The notes beneath the pieces are model-generated. The model was not told the origin of the DNA. It saw nothing but the letters and a program-made list of their open reading frames with translations, and made no database searches. A stretch of DNA of 64,000 nucleotides, taken from positions 233,820 through 297,819 of the forward strand of contig NZ_JAUFPS010000012.1 in the NCBI RefSeq assembly GCF_030409315.1. Reading direction: 5' to 3'. The stretch is from Mucilaginibacter flavus. GTDB lineage: Bacteria; Bacteroidota; Bacteroidia; Sphingobacteriales; Sphingobacteriaceae. Positions 8,486 to 17,830 of this stretch are shown here, piece after piece. The number at the start of each line of letters is the position of its first letter. Position 1 is the stretch's first letter. Both the position numbers and the translations under genes were made by a program.

Positions 8486-11326
8486 TTAAAAACCTCCCGG
8501 CGGCGGCGGGCCGCCCGGACCAGGACCACCAGGGCCACCCGGACCACCAGGCCCCATATTTGGTTTTTTACCCGCAAACTTTTGCAGCTTAAGCGTAAAG
8601 CTTAATAAATAATACCTCCCCAAACGGTTAACATTGCTTTGTGTAATGTAACTGCCGCTTTGCGTGCTGGTATAACCGGTGTTTTGGTTAAACACATCCA
8701 TTGCCGATAAGCGGATAGTTGCTGCATTGCCCGCTAAAAACCTGCGTTCGATGTAAGTATTCAATATATTTGGATTGGTTGCACCCTTGTAACCGTAATA
8801 AAACATTTTTGAGTAATCATAACTTACTGTCCAATCTTTCCATAGATAGTTTTTGCCATTAATACCCAGGTTAAGGGAGCTAAAATTGTTATTGATATTG
8901 GCATTGCTAAGCGAATTGTTTGATTTGTTTACCGCGTATGTTGTACTTGCTTCGGCATCTACCACATTTTCAATGCTTAATCTAAATTTCACTCCCTGCG
9001 ACAGTACCAGGTTTTTAGCTATGTTTTTCTCTGTAGTCATGGCGTAACTGGCAGAATCAACATTACTGATATAAGAGATGTTATTATTGTAGGCAACGTT
9101 GCCTATAAAGAATAAATTATATTTCCTTTTATCCCATGGTTTGGCAAACACATAAAAACCCTGTGCCGAATAATAGCCATCGGCATTTAAATACTGGGTT
9201 AAAATACTACCGGCCAGTTTGCTGTTGGGCGTATAAGTTTTAGGATAGGTAATGGTATTGGCGACTATCTTATTATCGGTAGTGGTGAATGATAAATTGC
9301 TGAAGAACACGTTACCAGTGGCAAAATCAAACTTATTGTATCTTATCGACAAGTTGTTATTAAACTCCGGTTTCAAATCGGGGTTACCTTGTATTGGGTA
9401 TGATGCATTGCTGAAATCGGTAACAGGCTGCAACTCGGTATAAGTAGGCTGGTTACTGGCCCCGTTGTAATTTAAACTTAACGATTGATTGCGCGAGAAG
9501 TTGTAAATAAACCTGGCATTAGGCGCCAAATTAAAGGTGCTGATATCTGTTGACGTATTGTTCAAAACCGAGCGTCCCCTTAAAACACTTGGTTGAGCTA
9601 CCACACCTAACGTGTAATTATATTTTTTATCGATAAAGCGAAAGTTCAACCCAAACCTGTTGGTGATAAAAGTTGAATTATAGTTATTGCTCAACAGGCT
9701 GTAGTAATCTTTGTTGATGCCATCGGCATTCAATGTATCAGTAAGCTTATCAGCCGTGGTATAGGCGTAGTGATAAGCATAGGTAGCCTCCAGGTAGCTT
9801 TTTTTGCCCAAAGGCTCCAGGTATGATACACTGGTACCCAAACTATCTGTACGGCTGTTGGTATTGATGAATTGATTCAATGGCGCGTTAGCAGCACCAT
9901 CAATATAAGTATAAACCGGGTTTTGATATTTATTAATACTGTATGACCCTGCTCCTACATTGATACTAAAGTTACGGCCATGCGTTTTAAAGCGGTGGTT
10001 AAACAAAATATTGGCGCCGTAATTGGGTTCGCTTTGGTTGCTGGCCGTTACAAAATTGTAGTTTGATACCGTTTCGGAATTATTAACCAGTAAACTGCTA
10101 CCAGTTTGCGTGGTATTTACCTTTGCATAAGCGTAGGTAGGCGTAATTTTTATATAGTTAACCGTATCGGGTTTTATTTCGATGTTAAAATTAAAGCGAT
10201 GGTTTAGCTTTTCGTCGTTTTGAGTACTATTATTGGTATTGGTACTGGGGTTGGTTGATGATATATTGTTTTGGATAGTTTTGCTAACCGTATATACCGA
10301 ATTATCTGCAAAGCTATAGCTACCATAAGCGGTTACCTTTTTACCCCAGCTATCGCGGTAGTTAAAACCAAATGATCGCGCGGTGGTAATGCCGTTAGTA
10401 CTGCTGCTGTTACCACCCGGAGGCCCGCCCGGTCCACCGCCCCTGGGGCCGCCGCCGCCAAAGGTAAACAGGTTGGTATTGGTATTATTAAGGTTACCCA
10501 AAAATGCCAGCTGCCTATCGCCATTGAAACTAAACACGTTGGCCGATGCCACGTACCTGCCATCATCTTTACCGGCCACGCTTGGTATATCGTCTTTACC
10601 GCCGCCCACGCTGGCCTGGCCAAAGTAACCATAGTTTTTACTTTGTTTAATGGTAATATTCAGAATTTTGTCCGGTTCACCGCTTTTGATGCCGGTTAAA
10701 TTAGCCTGGTCGCCATAATCGTCAATGACCTGTATATTTTGAACTATATCTGCAGGTAGGTTTTTAGTAGCCGATTTTACGTCGCCTCCAAAAAAATCTT
10801 TACCGTTTACCCGCACTTTGGTAACGCTTTTACCTTGCGCGGTAATGTTACCATCTTTATCAACATCAACACCGGGCAGTTTTTTAATCACATCCTCTAC
10901 AGGCGCGTTATCGCGTACTGGATAAGCGGCGGCGTTAAACTCTACAGTATCTTCCTTAAGCTTTATTGGGTTGGCATCCGTAACGGTTACCGTGTTTAAC
11001 ATATACGTATCATTTTTAAGGATGATAGGTTTTAACAATACCGGCGTATTGGCGTTATCTAAATTAAAGCGCCTCCTTAAACCCTGGTAACCTATGGAGT
11101 TTAGCACCAGGCTAAATTGGTTTACCTTCACGTTGCTAAACATAAAGCTGCCGTTGCTATCGGTAATTAAAGTGGTACTATCGGTGCCGGTTAAAATTTT
11201 CACGGTGGTGCCCGGTAAGGTCACACCGGTAGAATCTTTTACAACGCCCTTAATTTGCCTGCCCGTTTGAGCAAAGCCGGTAATGTTGATAAATAGTGTG
11301 ATGGCTAAAAGGTATACGGTTTTCAT
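8486..11326 (-). CDS. Outer-membrane beta-barrel protein with carboxypeptidase-regulatory domain
   Basis: 946 residues: a signal peptide (1-19), a CarboxypepD_reg-like domain (about 22-105, starting GRQIKGVVKDSTG), a plug-like domain with KLPGVDVDKDGNITAQGKS and VRVNGKDFFGG, then a long barrel of the OMP_b-brl_3 type. A Gly/Pro-rich loop with many GGP units follows the plug (about 290-310), and the C-terminus is another such tail ending PPPPGGF. TonB-receptor relatives take up large ligands, but no SusD partner is encoded here, so the substrate is unknown. The gene is divergent from a LytS/LytTR pair that may control it. Confidence 0.85.
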   Translation of the reverse strand: MKTVYLLAITLFINITGFAQTGRQIKGVVKDSTGVTLPGTTVKILTGTDSTTLITDSNGSFMFSNVKVNQFSLVLNSIGYQGLRRRFNLDNANTPVLLKPIILKNDTYMLNTVTVTDANPIKLKEDTVEFNAAAYPVRDNAPVEDVIKKLPGVDVDKDGNITAQGKSVTKVRVNGKDFFGGDVKSATKNLPADIVQNIQVIDDYGDQANLTGIKSGEPDKILNITIKQSKNYGYFGQASVGGGKDDIPSVAGKDDGRYVASANVFSFNGDRQLAFLGNLNNTNTNLFTFGGGGPRGGGPGGPPGGNSSSTNGITTARSFGFNYRDSWGKKVTAYGSYSFADNSVYTVSKTIQNNISSTNPSTNTNNSTQNDEKLNHRFNFNIEIKPDTVNYIKITPTYAYAKVNTTQTGSSLLVNNSETVSNYNFVTASNQSEPNYGANILFNHRFKTHGRNFSINVGAGSYSINKYQNPVYTYIDGAANAPLNQFINTNSRTDSLGTSVSYLEPLGKKSYLEATYAYHYAYTTADKLTDTLNADGINKDYYSLLSNNYNSTFITNRFGLNFRFIDKKYNYTLGVVAQPSVLRGRSVLNNTSTDISTFNLAPNARFIYNFSRNQSLSLNYNGASNQPTYTELQPVTDFSNASYPIQGNPDLKPEFNNNLSIRYNKFDFATGNVFFSNLSFTTTDNKIVANTITYPKTYTPNSKLAGSILTQYLNADGYYSAQGFYVFAKPWDKRKYNLFFIGNVAYNNNISYISNVDSASYAMTTEKNIAKNLVLSQGVKFRLSIENVVDAEASTTYAVNKSNNSLSNANINNNFSSLNLGINGKNYLWKDWTVSYDYSKMFYYGYKGATNPNILNTYIERRFLAGNAATIRLSAMDVFNQNTGYTSTQSGSYITQSNVNRLGRYYLLSFTLKLQKFAGKKPNMGPGGPGGPGGPGPGGPPPPGGF

Positions 11327-11655
11327 TGAATGCGTTTAATTATTGACGCAAAACAATAGTTTACCTATCAACCTAAAAAACGCAATAGACCGGGGCTATA
11401 TAAATGTAGATAAAAGCCTGTTTTTAACCTATAAATGCCTTTGTTTATGACCCGAGCAGCCCAAATATCTGTTTAAAGATTGATATCAACCCTCCGTCGG
11501 TAAGTTTTTGCTTTTGAGCGATTTTGATTGATAATAACATAAATTGATTTGTAATATTGATCGCTGAAATTCAAAACCACAGTAGTTTTGGAGCATAAAA
11601 TAAAAAACATAAATAGTCATGATTCTCGTATCTTGACTGCTGATTATTAACTGAG
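11327..11655. promoter_or_regulatory. Divergent promoter region
   Basis: This 329-base spacer separates the barrel gene from lytS-like kinase gene. It is AT-rich and has no ORF. On the plus strand TAATATTG, close to the TAnnTTTG consensus, follows a TTG by 21 bases and is a possible promoter near 11525-11556. No clear repeat element is present. Confidence 0.35.
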
Positions 11656-12726
11656 ATGAGCCTTAAATCTAAAAGTAGCACCGTTACTATACTTATCCAT
11701 GTATTAACCTGGCTGGTGCTGGGCTTTGTACTTTTTGGATATCAGCCCCTAACCATGAATGTGGAGCTGCCTTACCAATTCTGGATAAAGCAAACCCTTA
11801 TTTTCAGCATGCTGGTTGGCGCATTTTATCTTAATTCAGAAGCGTTTGTACCAAGATATTTGTTAAAGAACCGCACCGGTATGTACTTTTTATGCGTTAT
11901 TATACTCATTGGGGCTATTTACTTTTTAGATGCTTTGTTTGAACGCAGCCTTGACCTGCACCGCCTAATGGATGCCGCTTTTCATAAACACGGGCCTCCA
12001 AAACATGGCGAAAAAAATCATTTTTACGATTTCGCTTTGCTATTTATCATGGCCCTGGTTTTAGGGATCAGCACCAGTATAACATCTATCCAAAAATGGC
12101 AGGGGGATGCCCGGGTTCGCGAGGCATTGGAGCAGGATAAGATCAGTTCAGAACTATCGTTTTTAAAAGCGCAGATTAATCCGCACTTCTTTTTTAATAC
12201 GCTGAATAATATCTACGCCTTAACGCACATAAATGCCGATACATCGCGCAAAGCCATTCACCAACTATCGCGTATGATGCGCTATGTACTATATGATACT
12301 CAGCACGGTACAGCGTTATTAAGCCAGGAGATAGCATTTATTAAAGACTATATCAGCCTGATGCAACTGCGCCTTACAGATAAAGTTACCGTAACTTTTG
12401 ATACGCCCGAAACGGTAAGCGATATGACCGTAGCGCCAATGATTTTTTTGCCCTTTGTTGAAAATGCTTTTAAACACGGCATCAGCGCTACGTTACCCAG
12501 CAATATCCTCATCAGTGTACAGCAACAGGCCGAAAACCTGGAACTACGGGTAGAAAACTCCATTTATAAAGATAGCAACCCCAACCTGGAAGAAAACAAA
12601 GGCATCGGCCTAACCAATACCTTGCGCCGGCTTGATTTATTGTATGCCGGCAAATACACGCTGGATATTAAAGAAGATGCTGATACCAACACTTATAAAG
12701 TTCACTTAACCCTCAACCTGTCATGA
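11656..12726 (+). CDS. LytS/YehU-type sensor histidine kinase
   Basis: 356 residues. Four hydrophobic segments in the first 150 residues form the membrane sensor part, with a His-rich loop (KHGPPKHGEKNH) near 115-125. The His_kinase domain follows, with LKAQINPHFFFNTLNNIYAL carrying the phospho-acceptor histidine, and a short HATPase domain with FVENAFKHGIS and GIGLTNTLRRL. Kinases of this family phosphorylate LytTR-type regulators. The stop overlaps the start of the response-regulator gene by four bases (ATGA). Its signal is not known. Confidence 0.9.
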   Translation: MSLKSKSSTVTILIHVLTWLVLGFVLFGYQPLTMNVELPYQFWIKQTLIFSMLVGAFYLNSEAFVPRYLLKNRTGMYFLCVIILIGAIYFLDALFERSLDLHRLMDAAFHKHGPPKHGEKNHFYDFALLFIMALVLGISTSITSIQKWQGDARVREALEQDKISSELSFLKAQINPHFFFNTLNNIYALTHINADTSRKAIHQLSRMMRYVLYDTQHGTALLSQEIAFIKDYISLMQLRLTDKVTVTFDTPETVSDMTVAPMIFLPFVENAFKHGISATLPSNILISVQQQAENLELRVENSIYKDSNPNLEENKGIGLTNTLRRLDLLYAGKYTLDIKEDADTNTYKVHLTLNLS

Positions 12727-13475
12727 TATTAAATTGTATAGCCGTTGATGATGAGCCACTGGCCCTGGGCCTGGTTTGCGCTTTTATTGAACAAACTCCG
12801 TTTTTAAAGCTAACCGGACGTTATAGCAGCGCGGTAGAAGCCTTGGTTGGTTTACAGGATCAAAAAGTAGATTTGATATTCCTTGACATCCAGATGCCCA
12901 ATTTAAACGGCATTGAGCTGGCGCGGGTACTGGATAGTCGCGGAGCGAACAAGCCACGCATTATTTTTACCACAGCCTACAACCAATTCGCACTGGAAGG
13001 TTATAAGGTAGATGCTTTGGATTACCTGCTTAAGCCCTTCAATTACGAAGAGTTTTTGCACGCTGCCAATAAAGCTTTAAGTTATGCTGAACTGTTGCAA
13101 CGCTCTGCCAACCCCGCTCCTGCCGTTGCCGCACAAGAAGAAAGCAGAATTGAAGATGATTACCTATTTTTAAAGATAGAATATCAACTGGTGCGTATTG
13201 CTCTTAAAGACATTTTGTACATCGAGGGACTAAAAGACTACGTAAAAATTTACCTGCAAAGTGCCGAAAAGCCCTTGCTATCGCTCACCAGCCTCAAAGC
13301 GCTTGAAGAAAAATTACCAGCCAAACGTTTTATGCGCGTACATCGCTCATTCATTGTATCGCTTGATAAAATTAACTCCATTACCCGCAATGCCCTGCAG
13401 ATAGGCAAAATCAACATCACCGTTGGCGATCAGTATAAGGAAGCTTTCGGGGTGTTTTTGAGTAAGTGGGTGTAA
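12723..13475 (+). CDS. LytTR-family response regulator
   Basis: 250 residues. The receiver domain (1-120) has the acidic pair in VDDEP, the phospho-acceptor aspartate in LIFLDIQMPNLNG and the lysine in DYLLKPFNYEE. The C-terminal LytTR DNA-binding domain includes DILYIEGLKDYVKIYL, a serine/threonine-rich T-S-L-K-A-L-E strand and the family's FMRVHRSFIVSLDKI. Such regulators bind direct repeats upstream of membrane-protein genes; the divergent barrel gene is a natural target. It is cotranscribed with the kinase, and an inverted repeat starts at its stop codon. Confidence 0.92.
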   Translation: MILNCIAVDDEPLALGLVCAFIEQTPFLKLTGRYSSAVEALVGLQDQKVDLIFLDIQMPNLNGIELARVLDSRGANKPRIIFTTAYNQFALEGYKVDALDYLLKPFNYEEFLHAANKALSYAELLQRSANPAPAVAAQEESRIEDDYLFLKIEYQLVRIALKDILYIEGLKDYVKIYLQSAEKPLLSLTSLKALEEKLPAKRFMRVHRSFIVSLDKINSITRNALQIGKINITVGDQYKEAFGVFLSKWV

Positions 13476-13627
13476 AATTCTGAATCAGAATTTACAGAAT
13501 TTAAGGATTAACAGAATAACAGGCAGTAACTAATTCTGTAACCTAAAGGGCTTCGTTCTGTACCGAATATATAACTCGTTTTTCATTCTGAATATTCTTA
13601 AATTCTAAAAATTCTGATTCAGACAGT
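13475..13627. repeat. Inverted repeat (aattctgattcag family), second copy
   Basis: The left part has AATTCTGAATCAGAATTTAC and the right part AAATTCTGATTCAGACAG, shared with 7253-7402. The element begins on the stop codon of the response regulator, and there is no canonical terminator in this gap. Confidence 0.8.
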
Positions 13628-13721
13628 TTTCCTCTTGTCATTTTTTCGCCCTACTTTGCTGTGCGGGTCATTGCCCTGTGCTTTTTTTTTGCTATTGAAT
13701 AATTATCCCTAATTTTATTTC

Positions 13722-15119
13722 ATGAAGGCTACTGTTTCCTGGTTAAAGTCCCTTGAAGTTTTAGAGAATGTTCCGGAAGATCAGCTGCAATGGCTGATAG
13801 ATATATGTGAAGAGCGCTATTTTCAGGATGGCGAGATGCTGAATCAACCGGGTTGGCCTATGACAGGGCCGCACGTTATTATAGAAGGCCATATGCGGTT
13901 TTATATGCTGCAAGGTGCCGGCCGGCGCGATTTTGTGGATGCCGGGCCAGGAAGCATCACGGGTTATATGCCTTTTTCGCGCGGCTTGGTTTCAAAAGGA
14001 TACGCGCAAGCCGTTGGCGATGTGCATGTACTAAGCTTCCCTACCGACCGGATTAACGAAATGATTAAAGGTCATTTTGAACTTACCCAGGCATTGGTTC
14101 ATATCATGACCAACCGGGTACGCGATTTTACGGCCCTGCAGCAGCAAAACGAAAAGATGATGGCCCTTGGTAAACTATCGGCCGGGTTGGCGCATGAGCT
14201 TAACAATCCTGCTTCGGCCATTGTACGCGATTCTACTACATTGAGTAAACATTTGCGTTTGGTTCCCGATTCGCTCAAAAGCATATTCACCCTAAAAATG
14301 AACGAAGAACAGGTAGAAGGTGTAACCAACGAAATGTTTAAAGTTTTAGATGCCCGTGATAATGTACGTTTAAGCCTTAAACAACGTACCCATCTGGAAG
14401 ACGAGATAGCTGAGTGGTTAGATGAAAATGAAGTTGAAAATGCTTATGATATAGCCGAAAGTTTTGTTGATTTTAAATTTAATATCAGCAATTTTAACGC
14501 GTTAAAAAGTCATATCCCAAAGCAGTTCCTATCAACCATTTTAAATTGGATGAGCAGCAAGCTTGTGGCCGAAAAGATGATTGAAGATATCCAGGAATCA
14601 TCAAAACGCATTGCCGAACTGGTAAGTTCTGTTAAAACTTTTACCCATATGGACCGGGGCCAGGACAAGCAATATGCCGATATTCACATCGGTATCCTGA
14701 ATACCCTTACCATGCTGGGTTACAAAATTAAAAAAGGCAACGTATCTGTAATTGAAGATTTTGACCGCACCCTGCCCGAAGTAAAAGCCCTTATTGGCGA
14801 ACTTAACCAGGTGTGGACCAACCTGATTGATAACGCGCTTGACGCCATGGCACCATCGGGCAAAGGCACATTAACTATTAAAACCCGGCGCGACCGCGAG
14901 TTTGTTGAAGTGTTTATTGTTGACGATGGTCCCGGTATTCCGCCCGAGATTCAGAGCCAGGTGTTTGATCCGTTTTTTACCACAAAAGAAATGGGCAAAG
15001 GTACCGGCATGGGGCTTGAGGTAGTGCAGCGCATTGTTAAACAACACCGCGGATCAATTAAAATGAAATCGCAGCCTGGCCTTACTGTTTTTAGCGTTTG
15101 TTTCCTGATTGATGGTTAA
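13722..15119 (+). CDS. Cytoplasmic histidine kinase with cyclic-nucleotide-binding domain
   Basis: 465 residues without membrane segments. Residues 10-125 form a cNMP-binding-type beta-barrel. HisKA follows with KLSAGLAHELNNPASAI (phospho-acceptor His158) and an unusually long helical insert (about 170-300). The ATPase domain has an N-box QVWTNLIDNALDAM near 363-376, DDGPGIP at 401-407 and GTGMGLEVV. It probably senses a small molecule or redox partner in the cytoplasm and signals to the receiver domain of the next gene. The gap to that gene is 43 bases, and gene trios of this composition recur in bacteria. Confidence 0.88.
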   Translation: MKATVSWLKSLEVLENVPEDQLQWLIDICEERYFQDGEMLNQPGWPMTGPHVIIEGHMRFYMLQGAGRRDFVDAGPGSITGYMPFSRGLVSKGYAQAVGDVHVLSFPTDRINEMIKGHFELTQALVHIMTNRVRDFTALQQQNEKMMALGKLSAGLAHELNNPASAIVRDSTTLSKHLRLVPDSLKSIFTLKMNEEQVEGVTNEMFKVLDARDNVRLSLKQRTHLEDEIAEWLDENEVENAYDIAESFVDFKFNISNFNALKSHIPKQFLSTILNWMSSKLVAEKMIEDIQESSKRIAELVSSVKTFTHMDRGQDKQYADIHIGILNTLTMLGYKIKKGNVSVIEDFDRTLPEVKALIGELNQVWTNLIDNALDAMAPSGKGTLTIKTRRDREFVEVFIVDDGPGIPPEIQSQVFDPFFTTKEMGKGTGMGLEVVQRIVKQHRGSIKMKSQPGLTVFSVCFLIDG

Positions 15120-15162
15120 CAAATATTTTTTATTATTTAAACTTTACCTGTAACACGCCCCT

Positions 15163-16824
15163 ATGAGCCGACCTATAATATTTTCCATTGATGATGACCC
15201 GCAAGTACTACGGTCCATCAGCCGCGACATCCGGTCGCAGTATGGTAAAGAGTACAAAATACTAAGCACAACATCGGCAAACGAAGCCCTGGATACCCTT
15301 ACCGAATTAAAAAACGGATCGGACGTGGTGGCTTTGTTTTTATGTGATCAGCGCATGCCCGAAATGGAGGGCGTTAAGTTTCTGGAGCAGGCCAAAAGAA
15401 TTTATCCTGATGCCAAACGCGTACTTTTAACCGCCTATTCTGATACCGAAGCCGCCATCAAAGCCATTAACGATGTGCAGCTTGATTACTATCTCATGAA
15501 ACCATGGGACCCGCCCGAAGAAAAGCTGTTCCCGGTACTGAATGATATGTTGGAGGACTGGCAAAATAATTACGTGCCCGAATTTGTGGGCATTAAAGTA
15601 GTTGGTTACCAGTTTTCGCCTCAATCGCACATTATCAAAGACTACCTTGCAGGTAACCTTATCCCCTACCGCTGGCTGGATATTGAACGCAATGTTGACG
15701 CGGCCGGCATACTGGCCTTAAATAAGCTTACTGTTGATTGCCTGCCTACCGTTTTCTTTGAGGATGGCAGCTATCTGCAAAAACCAACTATACAAGGCAT
15801 TGCAGCCAAGCTGGAGAAAAACCCGCAAACGCTTACCGATGTTTATGACGTGGTAATTATAGGTGCAGGCCCGGCCGGCCTTGCTGCCGCGGTTTACGGC
15901 GCATCTGAGGGTTTAAAAACCCTGCTTATTGAACGTAAAGCGCCGGGCGGACAAGCTGGTACCAGTTCGCGTATTGAAAATTACCTGGGTTTCCCGGCAG
16001 GTCTGAGTGGTGCCGATCTTACCCGGCGCGCCATAAGCCAGGCGATGCGTTTAGGGGCCGAATTTTTGTCGCCACAATCGGTAAGTGATATCAAACAAAA
16101 AGATGGCTATAAAACCATTATATTGGATGATGGCCCCGAGATTATTAGCCGTACGGTAGTGATTACCACCGGGGTTGATTACCGTAAACTGGAGGTTAAA
16201 GGCGTTGAAAACTTTACAGGTGCCGGTATTTATTACGGCGCGGCCACTACCGAAGCTTCGGCCTGTATTGGTAAAGATGTATATGTAATTGGCGGCGGCA
16301 ACTCTGCAGGCCAGGCAGCCATGCACCTTTCAAAATACGCAAACAAGGTGCATATAGTAATTCGCCGGGAAGATCTGGTGGCTACCATGTCGGCCTACCT
16401 CATTACACAGATCAGCGAAACGCCGAATATTGAAGTTATACCCGATACCGAAATTACCGAAGCGCATGGTGGCAACTGCCTTGAAAAGCTAACGCTTAAA
16501 AACTGCAAAACTCAGGAAACCGTTACCAATAAAGCAGCGGCCCTATACATCTTCATCGGCGCGAAACCTTATACCGATTGGATAAAGCTGGATATCATTA
16601 AAAACAATAAAGACTTTATTGAAACAGGCCGCGATTTGCGGGCTTATGATAGCTTTCAAAAAATATGGAAGTTAAAACGCGATCCGTTTTTATTGGAAAC
16701 CAGCTGCTCGGGCATCTTCGCGGCGGGCGATGTACGCGCCGGGGCCATGAACCGTGTGGCATCTGCCGTAGGCGAAGGTTCAATGGCTATTAGTTTTGTA
16801 CACAAATATTTAGCAGAAAATTAA
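15163..16824 (+). CDS. Response-regulator / glutaredoxin-like / thioredoxin-reductase-like fusion flavoprotein
   Basis: 553 residues in three parts. A receiver domain (1-125) has D10-D11, phospho-acceptor Asp62 (LCDQRMPEMEG) and Lys113. A middle domain (about 143-220) looks like glutaredoxin but has SPQS at 152-155 where CxxC would be. A TrxR-like flavoprotein domain (228-550) has the FAD motif GAGPAG at 234-239, PGGQAGTSSRIENYLGFP, the NAD(P) motif GGGNSAGQAA at 377-386 and a C-terminal GIFAAGDVR. At the place of the TrxR disulfide (about 360-363) the sequence is AATT, so both cysteine pairs are absent. It therefore cannot be a standard thioredoxin reductase; a phosphorylation-gated NAD(P)H oxidoreductase or redox sensor is more likely. 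Confidence 0.88.
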   Translation: MSRPIIFSIDDDPQVLRSISRDIRSQYGKEYKILSTTSANEALDTLTELKNGSDVVALFLCDQRMPEMEGVKFLEQAKRIYPDAKRVLLTAYSDTEAAIKAINDVQLDYYLMKPWDPPEEKLFPVLNDMLEDWQNNYVPEFVGIKVVGYQFSPQSHIIKDYLAGNLIPYRWLDIERNVDAAGILALNKLTVDCLPTVFFEDGSYLQKPTIQGIAAKLEKNPQTLTDVYDVVIIGAGPAGLAAAVYGASEGLKTLLIERKAPGGQAGTSSRIENYLGFPAGLSGADLTRRAISQAMRLGAEFLSPQSVSDIKQKDGYKTIILDDGPEIISRTVVITTGVDYRKLEVKGVENFTGAGIYYGAATTEASACIGKDVYVIGGGNSAGQAAMHLSKYANKVHIVIRREDLVATMSAYLITQISETPNIEVIPDTEITEAHGGNCLEKLTLKNCKTQETVTNKAAALYIFIGAKPYTDWIKLDIIKNNKDFIETGRDLRAYDSFQKIWKLKRDPFLLETSCSGIFAAGDVRAGAMNRVASAVGEGSMAISFVHKYLAEN

Positions 16825-16829
16825 TAACG

Positions 16830-17102
16830 ATGCAAAACGATGAAACTTGCCAGCACCTGGCAGCCGTAACCGATATTAAACAACCACAAGACTATCTTTG
16901 CGAAGAGTGCATTAAAACGCACTCCTCCTGGATGCACCTGCGTACCTGCCAAACCTGCGGTGTAACGCTGTGTTGCGATAGTTCGCCCAATACCCACATG
17001 ACCAAACACTTCCATGCGACGGAGCACCCCGTAGTGATCTCTGCCGAACCCGGCGAACGCTGGCTATGGTGCTATGTAGATAAAGTAGCGCAGGGGTACT
17101 GA
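16830..17102 (+). CDS. UBP-type zinc-finger protein
   Basis: 90 residues made almost wholly of a ZnF-UBP domain: Cys7, His9, Cys24, Cys27, Cys40, Cys43, Cys48, His56, His60 and His66 reproduce the three-zinc ligand pattern, with WMHLRTCQTCG and CYVDKVA as in the family. In eukaryotes this fold binds the C-terminal Gly-Gly of ubiquitin. Bacteria have no ubiquitin, so here it may bind a protein C-terminus or assist the flavoprotein encoded 5 bases upstream. The tight spacing shows cotranscription with the kinase and fusion genes. The specific role is unknown. Confidence 0.88.
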   Translation: MQNDETCQHLAAVTDIKQPQDYLCEECIKTHSSWMHLRTCQTCGVTLCCDSSPNTHMTKHFHATEHPVVISAEPGERWLWCYVDKVAQGY

Positions 17103-17145
17103 TTTGGGATATCGGATGTTCAATTTCGGATTTCAGATTTTTTTT

Positions 17146-17245
17146 CTGAACCGGGATTAAACAGATTTATGAGATTATACAGGATTTTCTTTCGCATGAA
17201 AATCAAATCCAAAAAATCCGATAAATCTGTTTAATCCCAGTTCAG
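17146..17245. repeat. Inverted repeat (ctgaaccgggattaaacag family)
   Basis: The arms 17146-17170 and 17221-17245 are 25 bases each and pair with one mismatch; the core is GGGATTAAACAGATTTAT. The loop is 50 bases. Confidence 0.85.
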
Positions 17246-17330
17246 AAATAATCCTAAAATCAAAAAATCAATCTGCATATCTGCACATTTGAAACGGCGA
17301 AGCCCTCAACGAAGTTAATCGCACATCAAA

Positions 17331-17390
17331 AAATCTTGATACTTGATACTTGATACTTGATACTTGATACTAACTACTTGATACTCCCCG
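17331..17390. repeat. Heptamer tandem repeat (tacttga)
   Basis: At least five consecutive copies of TACTTGA, plus one more after a short break, lie just downstream of the DoxX gene. The same word forms the inverted repeat at 343-405. Confidence 0.85.
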
Positions 17391-17393
17391 CCC

Positions 17394-17825
17394 CTACTCC
17401 TCCAAATATTTATCCAACGATATCGGTCCGGAACCTAAGACAGTGAAAATAACCAGCAGTACCAGGGCCACGTATGATGGCCATGCTTCGGTATTTATAG
17501 GCTCGCGGAAAAAGCCGGTGAGAAACACCGCGGCAAATACGATAGGAATTTGTACAATGCAGCCTAAACGGGTTAAAATGCCAAGGGCAATAAGGATACC
17601 GCCAACCATGTGCGCAAACGTTACATAATACACCAAAATCATCAATACATCTGGCGATAGAATTACAAAATTCTGGCTTTCAATCATATTGCGAAGGAAT
17701 GCCGTGTTATCCATAAACGCTACACCTTTCAGCAATAAAAACACGCCAAGCGCAATGCGTACCAAATCAATAGCTTTAGGGTGATGAGTATCGCCCCAGC
17801 GTTCAATTTTATGAACTAAGTTCAT
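17394..17825 (-). CDS. DoxX-family membrane protein
   Basis: 143 residues with four transmembrane helices (about 20-40, 62-82, 87-105, 115-133) and the DoxX features AIDLVRIALGVFLLLKGVAF and HMVGGILIALGILTRLG. Family members include quinol-oxidase subunits and proteins tied to oxidative stress, but most, including this one, have no known reaction. It is monocistronic between repeats. Its start has a perfect Shine-Dalgarno sequence, which is rare in this window. Confidence 0.85.
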   Translation of the reverse strand: MNLVHKIERWGDTHHPKAIDLVRIALGVFLLLKGVAFMDNTAFLRNMIESQNFVILSPDVLMILVYYVTFAHMVGGILIALGILTRLGCIVQIPIVFAAVFLTGFFREPINTEAWPSYVALVLLVIFTVLGSGPISLDKYLEE

Positions 17826-17830
17826 GACGG

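Noticed and set aside
10333..10632. Protein-coding frames antisense or out of frame in the GGP-rich region
   Set aside because: GC-rich composition of the real gene opens other frames; no start or family signal.
8486..11326. SusC-type nutrient receptor of a polysaccharide locus
   Set aside because: There is no SusD neighbour and the architecture is the OMP_b-brl_3 type; no PUL can be claimed for this window.
15163..16824. Calling the fusion protein a thioredoxin reductase
   Set aside because: The redox-active CxxC is missing, so that reaction is not supported despite overall similarity.
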